Below, one piece after another: positions 54,551 through 64,000 of a stretch of 64,000 bases of DNA. The first letter of the stretch is position 1. Every line of letters starts with the position of its first letter. The stretch covers positions 251,410,978 to 251,474,977 of the forward strand of contig NC_090320.1 in assembly GCF_040869045.1 (NCBI RefSeq), read 5' to 3'. The notes under the pieces were generated by a model. The model searched no databases. It was not told where the DNA came from and saw only the letters and a list, made by a program, of their open reading frames with translations. A program made the position numbers and the translations under genes. Source of the DNA: Eurosta solidaginis. Lineage: Eukaryota > Arthropoda > Insecta > Diptera > Tephritidae.

Positions 54551-56534
54551 ACACCCACATGCAACATAACTATAAATGTTTAAAAATGTCCTCCACCACC
54601 CAAATCATAATTTTCGAAGGCTTGAAATATCTGGATGACTAAAATATTTTTGGAGGTGCTCAAAATTGTTTTTGTAATATTTTAAGAACGCAATACTCTA
54701 ATGATCAGTTTTGAAATTTTCACTTTGAAAATACTATTTGTCTCATTTTTAGAGATGGGAAAGGGGTAAATACCCAAATGGCAAATACCCGGTAAATTGG
54801 TTATATATGGTAAAAATACGTAAATTCCCAAATATATACCCAAAAGAAGGGTAAAAATAATCTTTTGGAAAATATGGGAAACAAACACACAAATTCAATC
54901 CAAAATGTACCCAATTTGTCCTATATTGGTGGGTAGTTATCGATTACGCTATCGGTTGAATTAGTTGCAAATATTTAAGTTTGCCCAGTAAACATTTTAA
55001 GTCAAAAAAGAGTCGGAAAAATATCTAAATTGGAGCGTTTACAGCTGGTATGTGCTCATTTGGGAGGCCGAAACCAATGTATTGCCTTCATGCAATTGTC
55101 GTCCTTTATGAGCCTATATCTTTTGAGCCTAAATAAGAGTCCGACATAAGTCTTAAAAGGCGTTTAAACAGCTCACATTATACTCTACTGGAACTCTCCG
55201 GCGTCATTTTTAACTCTAATAAACTCTGACTATCTGACACCTATATGGCCTATTTATTAGGCATCGTCATCGGTTATTGGGGTCATATATAGTTCGACAC
55301 ACCTGGGCAGAGCGTGGCAGCTTTGCGGTCACATTAAAAATGTCGAGAAGCGTCCATGAGCGGAAAAATGTCGAAGTTTTTACAAAAAAAGAATAGCAAG
55401 GGTAAAAATAATGTACAAATGTAATTCATTTTGTATTGAAATGAAGATTTGTCGTAACAAAGTTTCAAAATTTTTTCCAAACTCACTGTGACGAACATAA
55501 ATAGGTGATAAATGATAATTTTTGCATGCTAGGTTAGTAACTTTTAGGCCGTTAAATAAAAGGGAAAAATTTAATTTTCTTTTACCCTCCTACGCGTTTC
55601 GATGCTTTTCTGATTCCTACATTGCCCACTTATTTTAGACTCGTTTCGGATTCTTAAATTATGAGCGCTGTGAGCCTGTTTGAGGGGTAGCTTTGTTTGC
55701 GTAAATATGTGTACCCTATAAATATTCTCTTACAGTTCTGGAGTTTAATATGGGTCAAAAGCTTCAAAAATGCTATCACCTTAGAGCCTTTTATGACTCT
55801 GATTTGATGAAATTATAAACAAACGAAAAATATTAACACTAGAAAACTAGGCACCTCCGGAATAAAAACTCAGAAATTTTTCTGCGACAATTTATTCTAA
55901 ATAAATAATTAATTCAACTAATACTTACTTCATTTCTATCTTATCCTCATGGGAGTTTTATCACAACAATTTTCTCCCCTATGTTTTCCGCTTCGGATAT
56001 TTGTCAAAAATTCTTCCTAAAAGCCCTGAAGTAGTGTCATTAAAAGACTCAAAATTAGCAGTATATGACGCCAATAAAGCTCATATATGATATCGGAAGG
56101 AGGCCTGTATAAGACTTATGTATGTTAGAGGCAAAATATAAGCATATAGCATTCGCTTCAGGCTCCTGAATGAGTTCATAACGAGTGCAATCGATCCAAG
56201 TTTGGACTCCTTTCAGACTAATTGTTAACTCCGAGTGTTTGCTGGGTTGTTTGTTTAAAATCAAAATGACGCATAAATTTAAATGAATTGTAATTCCAAA
56301 CAGCCTCGATTCAAACGATTTTCAAATACCCAAAAAAAGATACAAAAAAGGAATATTCCGGTTATTTTTTATTCGAGTTATGGCTCCCGAAACATAGAAT
56401 ATTGCTTAGTCATAAATTTTAATTTGCAGTTTTCTTATTTATTGTTATAAATCCACTTGAGAAATGAAATACCATTGATATAAAGCTTTTTTTTTTACAA
56501 AGATATAGCTTATTTTATTCGTCCACGATCCTTT
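54551..56534. other. AT-rich, no gene seen
   Basis: No convincing frame, tRNA or element end. Short blocks such as GGTAAATACCCAAATGGC near 54760-54850 are simple-sequence-like (GGTAAA/TACCC repeats). Confidence 0.5.
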
Positions 56535-57140
56535 TAAAAATCTTTTATATAAAAGTGGGTGTGGTCCTTAACCGATTTCGTTAATTTTTCTTCAAAGCAT
56601 TCCTTCCAGTAAAGGCAACCTCTCTGCCGAATTCTGTTACGATAGGTTTAACGATTTTTGGTTTATGATTAATATTATTTGTAAAATTGATTTTATCACA
56701 AGTGGGCGGTGCCACGCCCATTTTAAATTTTTTTTTTGCAAATTTTTATCAAGTCTCAATATCAGTCCACACGTCAAATTTCAATCTTCTAGGTGTATTA
56801 TTTACGAAATAATCAGGCTTTTTTGTTTTCTAAGATGTTATATATATGAAAAGTGGGCGTGGTTATCATCCGATTTCGCTAATTTTCAATACCAATCTGT
56901 CCTGGGTCCAGATAAGCTCGTGTACCAAATTTGGTGAAGATATATCAATATTTACTCAAGTTATCGTGTTAACGAACAGACGGACGGACGGACGGACATG
57001 GCTCAATCAAATTTTTTTTCGATACTGATGATTTTTATATAGGGAAGTCTATATCTATCTCGATTCCTTTATACCTGGACAACCAACCATTATCCAATCA
57101 AAGTTATAATGCACTGTGTACAAGTACAGCTGGGTATAAA
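56535..57140. repeat. Dispersed fly repeat with GACG tract
   Basis: Typical blocks: AAAGTGGGTGTGGTCC, AGTGGGCGGTGCCACGCCCA, AGTGGGCGTGGTTATCATCC, ACAGACGGACGGACGGACG (about 56977-56997), ACGGACATGGCTCAATC, and an end CAATCAAAGTTATAATGC, AAGTACAGCTGGGTATAA. I recognise this as a repeat class common in Diptera genomes, possibly DINE-1/mini-me-like (inference). The (GACG)n tract is a microsatellite seed. Open frames here are not genes. Confidence 0.7.
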
Positions 57141-57984
57141 AAGAAAAAAATGCCTAGTTGAAGTCATTTAAAAATACTCGCCCGTCTAGACGACGATTTA
57201 GTAGTGTCAGGTTGGGTGTGCTCTAGCCGCCAAATAATAACAGCAGTATTACTAAAGTGCTACCTATTGATGGATTGCTGATGATGCTGTGCTGCAAAAA
57301 CTCAGTGAAAACTGTTATTTTGCATTTGATTTGCTAGCGATGATCATTCATTTAACGCACGCGCCCCGTTGCCACAGCTGTTCAAACTTTGCCGAAGAAC
57401 GAGATGCTCTGTCATAAAAATTAACACTACTGCAACAACTGCAGCTCGAACACACCCATTTTTACATATCTAGCCGTTGATCCGGCTCAAAGGATCAAAA
57501 CGCTTAATTGTAATTTTAGAGAACGGACATCAATGGCTCTGAGGTATTGTCTATGGGTTGAGGCACTTCGATTTGCAATGGAATACCCCTCATTTGAGAT
57601 AATAGTCTTAAGCTGCTTCAAAACTCGCTTGAGAACCACAAGCAAATGCAAATTCCAATGAAAGAAAAATTTTCATAGCTAAATTCATTTAAACACTGTT
57701 CAGCTCAACACTGAAATTACAAGCTTCGGTTAGGCTTTATCGTTCTTTTGTGCGTTACATTCCTTTACGCTCAAAATCAATTCAACGGGGTTGCATTGAA
57801 ATAACTGATGCCCGTCAAAACGAGCGCGCGTTCCGCAAAGTAACCACTTCGGCTTCGACACGCTTGTTGTTGTTGTTGTGAACGCGTTGGATACGCTTCA
57901 TCTCAGCCGGTAGAATACCTGAAATCATACCATCACGCGTTGGATCAATTTAAGCTCTGGAAAGAGAACGTGACCTAACGAGAC
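57141..57984. other. No gene seen
   Basis: Mixed sequence with a GTT repeat (GTTGTTGTTGTTGTG near 57865-57880). A short minus-strand frame near 57830-57930 has no motif. Confidence 0.4.
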
Positions 57985-59345
57985 AGTTCAACCCTAGCGA
58001 CCCTCACATTAGGAATGTCCTTCAGTCGACAAGGCTAGACGTCGTGCAAGCAGACCCCCCTTATGAAGGCCAAGTCTTCCAAGTTGATTGGGCCAGACGG
58101 TGTAACCATGCAAGCACGTTTCAACTTGCCGCTGGAGTCCTTTGTCATTCCAGAACAATTGAAAAAGCTTGGAAAACCAAAACCAGCCAGACCGATATCA
58201 CTCTTTTCGCCAGTGGCGAAGGAGTTGGAAACCGTGCTGTTCCCTAATTCTACTGCAAATCTTCGCTTAGCCACCCATCAGCATGGCGTCGACAAAATGC
58301 ACATCACTACCACCGTGTTAAACGTCATAACTTGTCAAAAGCACAGTCAACCACGGCACACTACCCCTAGACATAGAAGTTTTACCCCTTCCCCCCTTCT
58401 CTAAAAAAAGCCGGCAAATTAACAAAATGGTTGACACGCGTCGGATCAATTTAAGAACGAAACCTTAAAATCAAGGGGAATAAACAGGGGGTGTCACAAG
58501 ATGGTGTCCTATCCCCACTTCTGTTCATCTTTTACATATCAAAGCTCCCTTTACTACCAGAAGGGGAAGTTATCATCATTTCGTGTGATAAATTAATTTC
58601 TAAAATAACTGGCTATCTCCCCAATTTTTCTGGTTTCTTCCGCTCCCGTAACCTGGTACTATCACCGACCAAATATTGAAATTACGTCTATGGCATTAGG
58701 CTACCGAACGTCAGTTACCCAAAGAATCTTAGGGATAACGTTCGATAACACTCTTACCTTCAAGGTACATGCCTACGAAATTGTATCTAAAGTACAAATC
58801 CGCTGTTTATACTTTAACATAAACTTAACATTAAGAAATGTCAGCAATTGCTGAACTGTCATAAACCCGGACATTCCAGCAAACAACTGCTTACTTTAGC
58901 ACCGCCACCAAGAGGGATAAGGTGATGAAATGCGCCACCTATCCACTTAGCCTTTTGATCCATATAAGCATAAGGAAGCCCTAAGCCTAATACTTTCTCT
59001 AGATCGTTCTCGGTGAGCCCCGATATCAATACATATAATATCCATCCCTTGCAGAAGAAGAAAGCAAAAACAAAAGGAGCCACTCTGACCAAACTTCGTT
59101 CTGGATATTGTCACAGGTTAAACTCTTACTTGCCCAGAATCAACCACGACATGCGTTATGTATGCCCCGCATGCAATGAGTTCCCTGTCACACCAACTAT
59201 CTTTTCAATTGTAATGTTGAACCTACGTCTTTGACAGCAGCATCTCTATGGTCCCACACAGTAGAAACTGTTAGTTTCTTTGGAATCCTGTTAGAGGGCT
59301 TTGATGACAATATGTGAGTGGTTGCACTTATTGAGTGGAGCGAGA
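57985..59345 (+). pseudogene. Jockey-like LINE relic (RT and C-terminal finger)
   Basis: SSKLIGPDGVTMQ, FVIPEQLKKLGKPKP and PISLFSPVAKELETVLFP (58063-58404) are RT N-terminal blocks with deletions between. QDGVLSPLLFIFYISKLP (58491-58560) is RT block 5/6, and ILGITFDNTLTFKVHA follows near 58728-58770. The C-terminal region (TLTKLRSGYCHRLNSYL, YVCPACNEFPVTP, 59080-59190) is the jockey-type zinc-finger tail. Many frame changes and stops; there is no intact ORF. A long internal deletion removes the RT palm. Confidence 0.78.
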
Positions 59346-59484
59346 AAAAATAATACAACTACAACGCTGAAAATCGCATCTTTAACCCTCGACTGAAAAC
59401 AAGGGGCCTGTGTGACATACAACATAAAAGCAAAAAAGTTTAATTCGACTCAGAAATGTTTTACCTATTTACGTAAAATTTCAC

Positions 59485-59960
59485 TGATAGAGAATGCTAT
59501 GCTGTTCTGTAGCTTTCTTCTTGGCTATTGCTTCCGCTCTTCACTTTAACAGAGTATAGAGCAGAGCCATAGCATAATAAAGTTATCGCTTTTCTTAGGC
59601 TCTGCTACGAGCTACAGCAATAACAATAACAACAAACAAGAAGCTACAATAACAACTTAAAAACCGAAAATTAAAGCCACAATTATAAAAACAACAGCAC
59701 CATGCTACATCAACTTCAATAAAAAAATAAAGTCACAGTTCTATATAACAATGCCAACAGATCTATCGCTCCACTACAAATGGCATTTTGTTGCTAGTTT
59801 TAATTCTGCTAGTGCTCCTCTCTCAAACACGACGTATACAGCTCATAGCCAAACCTAACCAATGTTTTGATTTTCTTATGCTACGGCTCTGCTCTGTGCT
59901 CTGTTCATGTTCAAAGACGGAACTGTAGCAGAGCATCTTCTTCGTTACTACTGCTCCTCT
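59485..59960. repeat. Imperfect inverted repeat rich in GCTCTGCTAC
   Basis: A block at about 59485-59600 (TGTAGCTTTC, AGAGCAGAGCCATAGCATAA) and the reverse complement of about 59870-59960 (AGAGCAGAGCCGTAGCATAAG) are related. The spacer is AT-rich. It may be a decayed MITE. The Transib inserted in its right arm. Confidence 0.5.
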
Positions 59961-59966
59961 GCTACG

Positions 59967-60004
59967 CACAGTGGCGCCTTTTGAGTTTTTTCTTTGCAAA
60001 AATC
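59967..60004 (+). repeat. Left terminal inverted repeat of Transib with RSS-like layout
   Basis: CACAGTG at 59967-59973, then 22 bp, then GCAAAAATC at 59996-60004. The heptamer equals the consensus V(D)J heptamer CACAGTG, and the nonamer-like block resembles ACAAAAACC (seven of nine). Confidence 0.85.
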
Positions 60005-60587
60005 GTAACTTTTGAACCAATGAAGATATTTTAAAAATTTAAAATGCAAATGAAAGCTAATTATTTGAAGTATCTGTCCGAACTGAATGTCCGTTTTTGG
60101 TGCCACAATAACAAGGTGCTTCAAAATTCATCGTAAAATTTTACATGCTTTTTTTTTTTTAATTTACAAGCCAAATATGTATTTTATTAATAACTAAAAG
60201 TTATTGAAAGTGGTTCAATGATATTTCATTTGAGCTAAAGATTAAACAGCCAACGAATTTTGGAAAAAGGGAGTGGCACTGTCCATTTATGCTAAAAAGT
60301 TTGATCTTAGTAACCGCTTTACCAATTTGTACCAAACTCGATAGACGTATTGATTTCTATAAAAATTTAATACTCGTTTGAAGGCGAAATGCCTAAGCTT
60401 TAAAATAAATTTGATAAACTTTAGAGAAATGCAATAACGAAAAGTATATATTTATAAATTACTAAATTAATTAATTCTCTTTTTTGAAATAAAAAATTAA
60501 CTTGTACATAGATATCTTATTTTTCAATAAAGTAACAAAAATGATTAGTAAATCTCTTTTTCATTGTTGTGGTAAGAAGTGAGAAAC

Positions 60588-62338
60588 TTATTTTATCTTA
60601 ACATAGTCATCGTCACTGGAACATATATCTAACAAAGCAACCATTTCTGAGCTATACGCATCTGTAAGATCTTTTTGTGTTCTTACATGCCTCATAGATG
60701 ATATGACTGGATCAGAAGAGATAGCTAACATGCTGAAAAGGTCTTCGTTTTGTCTAACTCGTGATACATTGCAGGTGTTCATACATCTATATCTTTTGTA
60801 GTCCTTGGTCTTAGATTCTTGAGCTTCTTCAGACAATTCTCCTAATGGTAAGCACTGGTACTCTATTAAATCTTTTCCATGTGCTAAAATTGTATGTACC
60901 GTTGGTGTACGTTTCTTCTCAGGATACTTTTGATGCAGCAACTCTGTAGTTTTAGATGCATATTCTCCAAATTTGGGTCCATTAACTGGTTCATGGCAGT
61001 TTAAAATATTTAAAATTACTCCCAATCTTTTCACAATATCTCTATCAACTCCTGTTATGCGAGCAGTCACTTCATCGTTTTCAAAAAATCTTCTTGAGGA
61101 TTTACCATCATTTGTATTTCCGTATCCATACTTTGGACAGTCAACTCTAAGGCCAATCTCTTTATAGAATGCATCCTGAATTAGTTTTTTTCTCCTGTAT
61201 TGTTTCTCCTTACATGTTGTATTGTCGTCGAAAACTTCTCCTTGTTGTGGTAGTGTATAAGCCAGCTTCAAAACAAATTCCAAACATCTTATCCTAGCAT
61301 GCAAAGGAGATATTCCATACTCATAATTTAGTTCGTCAGTTATTGAATCATCAAGATTTTCAAAATCCTTTTGGATCTTCTTACAAATTGGACATTTCAT
61401 TGTAGATGTCGTATTTGTTATTTAGTTCAAAACTTTTCCATCGACCATTGTTAGAAAAAAATCATACTTTATTGTAAAGACATTCCCCTCTTCAATTTCA
61501 ATTATTGTTGGTTTTAATTTGGCAATTTGATTTTTTATATCACTCACTGCAGCGTTTATGAGTTCCGAAGACTCCTTCTCGTATTTAAATAATATCGGGC
61601 GGCACAATATAGCTGATGACGGACGTGGATTTTTCCAATATTCTGAAGCCTCATCTCTTAGTCGTGATGGAACAATAGAAGCCATAAACATATTACTATC
61701 TGTAATTGTTTCATCGCCTACATTTATTCTTTGTTTATATGCGCTTTTTCCTGATGATCCATCACAGCCCCACTTAGTTATCAATGCTAGCTCCTTTGGC
61801 AGTGATTTCAACTTTTCTTCAGTAAAACTTTGAAGAAGTCGTGTAGACGTATGATCCATTAGGTTTTGTAGCTCAATTTCAGCTGATACTTCGGTTATTT
61901 TGGGACTTAGAGGAACTGCTTCTTTCTTGGCTTGAGTAATTTTTTGTATCCAGGTAAAATATCGGCATTACGTTGCAATAATGACTTACGCAATATAATA
62001 TATTTTTTCTTCGTTAAACCGAGATCTATAAACAGTGCCAAAGCTTCTTCGGGGGTGTATTTCCTAGGTAGCGCATTTGGTGGTGTGGGAATGCTGTTTT
62101 TGATCTTCATAAGTCGCACTGGACTTGCTACCGCAACTGCTTCTGTTATTCGAGACTTCACGTTTTCTTCGTCTTTTTTATATTTAATAGCCAGTGCTTC
62201 TGAAAGATGAGTCGTGGCCATAGCTTTTGTGGTATCAGACAGCTTCCTTTTCCTTGTGTAGGTAGAACACTCTTCTATGGGTTTTGTTGGTCTCCCTCTA
62301 GTTGGATTGGTTGACGTGCTAGGCGTTTCTTCCTCCAA
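60588..62338 (-). pseudogene. Transib transposase (RAG1 core-like), broken
   Basis: Read on the minus strand as three segments. 62338-61907: N-terminal, a basic region (SPVRLMKIKNSIPTPPNAL, EALALFIDLGLTKKKYI). 61859-61422: TKWGCDGSSGKSAYKQR, the CDG aspartate block corresponding to the first catalytic Asp of RAG1, then SAILCRPILFKYEKES. 61400-60588: KCPICKKIQKDFENLDD, a C2-type motif; ISPLHARIRCLEFVLKLAY; GEYASKTTELLHQKYPEKKR, VHTILAHGKDLIEYQC, LGELSEEAQESKTKDYKRYR, which corresponds to the region with the catalytic Glu in RAG1. A frame change falls near 61900-61935 and a TAA at 61422-61424 interrupts an otherwise continuous frame. No intron needed. Catalysis would be DDE, cut-and-paste; assignment of the second Asp is not made. 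Confidence 0.9.
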
Positions 62339-63356
62339 ACAATTTTGTCAGCTATCCACTTTTCATGCCTACTTAGAAATTTTGAATTGTTACGATAGAC
62401 GTCCTTCTATTTTCTTTCTATCATAATGTATTGTAAACCAATTTTTTCTTCCAGGCCTTCCTTTTCTTTAATGCTGGTTTCACTCGCTAATTCTCTCATA
62501 ATAGCCACAACGAAGCCCCGTCTTGACTTTGTAGATTTAAACACCGCAAATAGTTTCGAGTTTTCTAGATACATATTAGAATTGGCTTCGAGTGTATCTG
62601 ACTAAATATTAAACTGTGAACTATATTAAAAAATACTATTCACTTTATTTAAGTAAACAGAATACTTAGTTCCTTAATGTCCAAAAGACGAATGATAATG
62701 TGCATTGTATGATGGATAGCTTTATATACCTACTCAAATTATTAAAATGAATTTCAGGTATAAAATTCGGAACTATAAAAATTGTATGTTGTTAACAAGT
62801 TCCAATGACAAAAACGACCTTACGGCCGTACTGAATTATATATACCTGCCCAGGCGCGTATTTATGCCCAAGGTTGTTTAACTTTATTTGATGTAAAAAG
62901 TGAAGTTGCAGCTGGACGCAGGTAGACTTTATGAATTTAGATAACTGAATATTTCACAAATAACTACTGTTAATTTGACGGAGCACATATTTTAACATTT
63001 TTTTTTTCCATCAAAGTTTTAAAAAGGGCCTAAAAATAGGTGTTTCGAAAAACAGGTATATCCGCCAACTTTTAACAAAACAAAAACAATTTTTTTTTGG
63101 TTCAATCCTTAAATAAATTATCGTTAATTGCTATACAAGAAAACGACAACCGGCTGCCTTATTTACTCACAAAACCATTTCAAATACAACGAAAAAGAAG
63201 AAAAATTCAAAAATTTTTTCCCAATGTTGAAAATTGGTCAACTTTGAGCGGCTCTACCTGGTTAACTATAATTTTCTGCGAAAAACCCGTTGATCCTTGG
63301 AAAATTCTTTATTAGAAACATGTATTAGATTTAGCGAACGCTTTCATAATTTTTTT
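62339..63356. other. Transib 5' noncoding part
   Basis: About 1 kb between the transposase start and the right terminus, AT-rich, with no frame beyond short chance ones (63097-63315 has no motif). It may hold the promoter of the transposase. Confidence 0.5.
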
Positions 63357-63394
63357 GATTTTTTCCATGCTTTAACGGCAGAGGCGCCACTGTG
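63357..63394 (-). repeat. Right terminal inverted repeat of Transib with RSS-like layout
   Basis: Read on the minus strand: CACAGTG at 63394-63388, 22 bp, then GAAAAAATC at 63365-63357. Same spacing as the left end. The first 12 bases are identical to the left terminus and the rest diverges. Confidence 0.85.
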
Positions 63395-63399
63395 CTACG

Positions 63400-63676
63400 T
63401 TCGTTTCTAAGTCAAGTAAGCAGATTAACCTTAAAATGATCATCGAATTTTCGCGACTACGGGCATATCTCACGCTGAAAGTTTATGCGCTTTCTGATTC
63501 GGCTAAAAAAGTATATTTGCCCAATTTAAATGACCCACTGGTTTTCAAATCACGTTGGTGATTAAAATTATTATCAAGGCTAAGATTTAGTTCGAGGGAA
63601 GTCTTTCATGTCTTTATATGAAAATAAAATAATTAAAAAAAAATTTTTAAGTTAAACGGTTTTATTGAAAACAATA
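63400..63676. other. No gene seen
   Basis: AT-rich spacer between the Transib and the fold-back repeat. Confidence 0.4.
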
Positions 63677-64000
63677 CTTACATGATAATACGAAAAGCTA
63701 GAAAATAATTAGGTCGATCCTAGGTACTAGTCATCACACTCCTTATCAATCTAGGGCGTTGATCAGACAATTAAATAAAAGCGTTGGGCGCGTGAAATTT
63801 CTGAAAATGTGAGGCGTAACATAACCTGATTAAGGTTCAGTTGGTTTTACTTATGACTATCAATAGAAATATGACGCGTCCAACGCTTTTATTTAATTGT
63901 CTGATCAACGCCCTAGATTGATAAGGAGTGTGATGACTAGTACCTAGGACCTACCTAATTATTTTCTAGCTTTTCGTATTATTATTATTTCATGTAAGTA
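63677..64000. repeat. Fold-back repeat with ~115-bp arms, running to the window edge
   Basis: Left arm from TACTTACATGATAATACG (63677) to GGGCGTTGATCAGACAATTA and AAATAAAAGCGTTGG (about 63790); right arm (about 63876 to the end) has the same blocks inverted: CCAACGCTTTTATTTAATTG, TCTGATCAACGCCCTAGATT, GTACCTAGGACC and AGCTTTTCGTATTATT. A ~75-bp loop separates them. Arms are nearly identical, with small indels such as an extra ATTATT in the right arm. The outer right end lies at or beyond the window, so the full length is unknown. Confidence 0.85.

Larger units (their letters stand above)
59967..63394 (-). mobile_element. Transib transposon (RAG1-related), end to end
   Basis: 3428 bp with inverted termini CACAGTGGCGCC (left, 59967) and, on the other strand, CACAGTGGCGCC (right, ending at 63394). 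It is flanked by the 5-bp GC-containing duplication CTACG (59962-59966, 63395-63399). CACAGTG termini and 5-bp duplications define Transib. It carries a RAG1-like transposase on the minus strand (60588-62338) with a frameshift and a stop, so this copy cannot mobilise itself. Each terminus also has an A-rich nonamer-like block 22 bp inside the heptamer. Confidence 0.93.

Noticed and set aside
56970..57000. GACGGACGGACG tract considered as a CRISPR-like or coding repeat
   Set aside because: It is a 4-bp microsatellite within a dispersed fly repeat; no spacers.
57830..57930. Minus-strand frame near a GTT repeat, considered as a gene
   Set aside because: Short, no splice partner, no recognised motif; sits next to LINE relics.

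Overview
The window is insect nuclear DNA, most likely from a true fly. Tephritid fruit fly is my inference: several dispersed repeats (a tRNA-like SINE at 3395-3737, a repeat at 48797-49109, satellite-like families with GTCY tracts) look like families I associate with tephritid genomes. The DNA is AT-rich and intron-bearing, and it is dominated by transposable elements nested inside one another. I see one intact-looking host gene: a two-exon gene at 34618-35108 encoding a 128-aa protein with a small winged-helix-like domain and an arginine/serine tail. There is also a broken chimeric pseudogene at about 29770-31715 that joins part of Sec24CD (COPII coat) to part of CCT7 (chaperonin eta).

Layout. 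1-2116: AT-rich, with a TA-flanked MITE at 925-1346. 2117-2684: reversed solo LTR. 3395-3737: SINE. 4170-12436: three-layer nest, in which a reversed solo LTR with ATAT target duplications is split by a ~367-bp tandem array and by a full gypsy-type LTR element (Element A, 4704-11241, ATAG duplications). 12577-13167: hAT-type MITE. 13790-15945: LINE carrying an APE endonuclease and the start of an RT. 15946-17512: AT-rich, no gene. 17513-18385: LINE fragments. 18386-28925: Penelope-like element, cut by a young mdg1/412-like LTR element (Element B, 19060-28239, minus strand), whose pol is in turn cut by a second copy of the 591-bp hAT MITE. 28935-29640: LINE scrap and degenerate repeats. 29770-31715: Sec24CD/CCT7 chimera. 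32703-33215 and 36364-36853: a MITE family with GGTA ends and 8-bp duplications. 34618-35108: host gene. 36950-37700: fold-back arms. 37745-47850: long arrays of ~150-bp subrepeats, split by a complete LOA/I-like LINE (38554-44174). 49363-53335: ZMYM/hAT-type transposase relic, split by a 5'-truncated copy of the same LINE. 54423-54542: 120-bp hAT-like MITE. 56535-57140: dispersed GACG-bearing repeat. 57985-59345: jockey-like LINE relic. 59967-63394: an end-to-end Transib (RAG1-related) transposon with a 5-bp duplication. 63677-64000: fold-back repeat running to the window edge.

Target-site duplications could be read for most large elements, which gives a relative order of insertion. The Transib is the most interesting element. 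Both ends start CACAGTG, and both carry an A-rich nonamer-like block after exactly 22 bases, an arrangement like a V(D)J recombination signal. Element B is the element most likely to have been active recently: its LTRs are almost identical and its gag is open, and removing the MITE plus one duplication leaves pol in one frame. Everything is from reading by eye; no database search was run.
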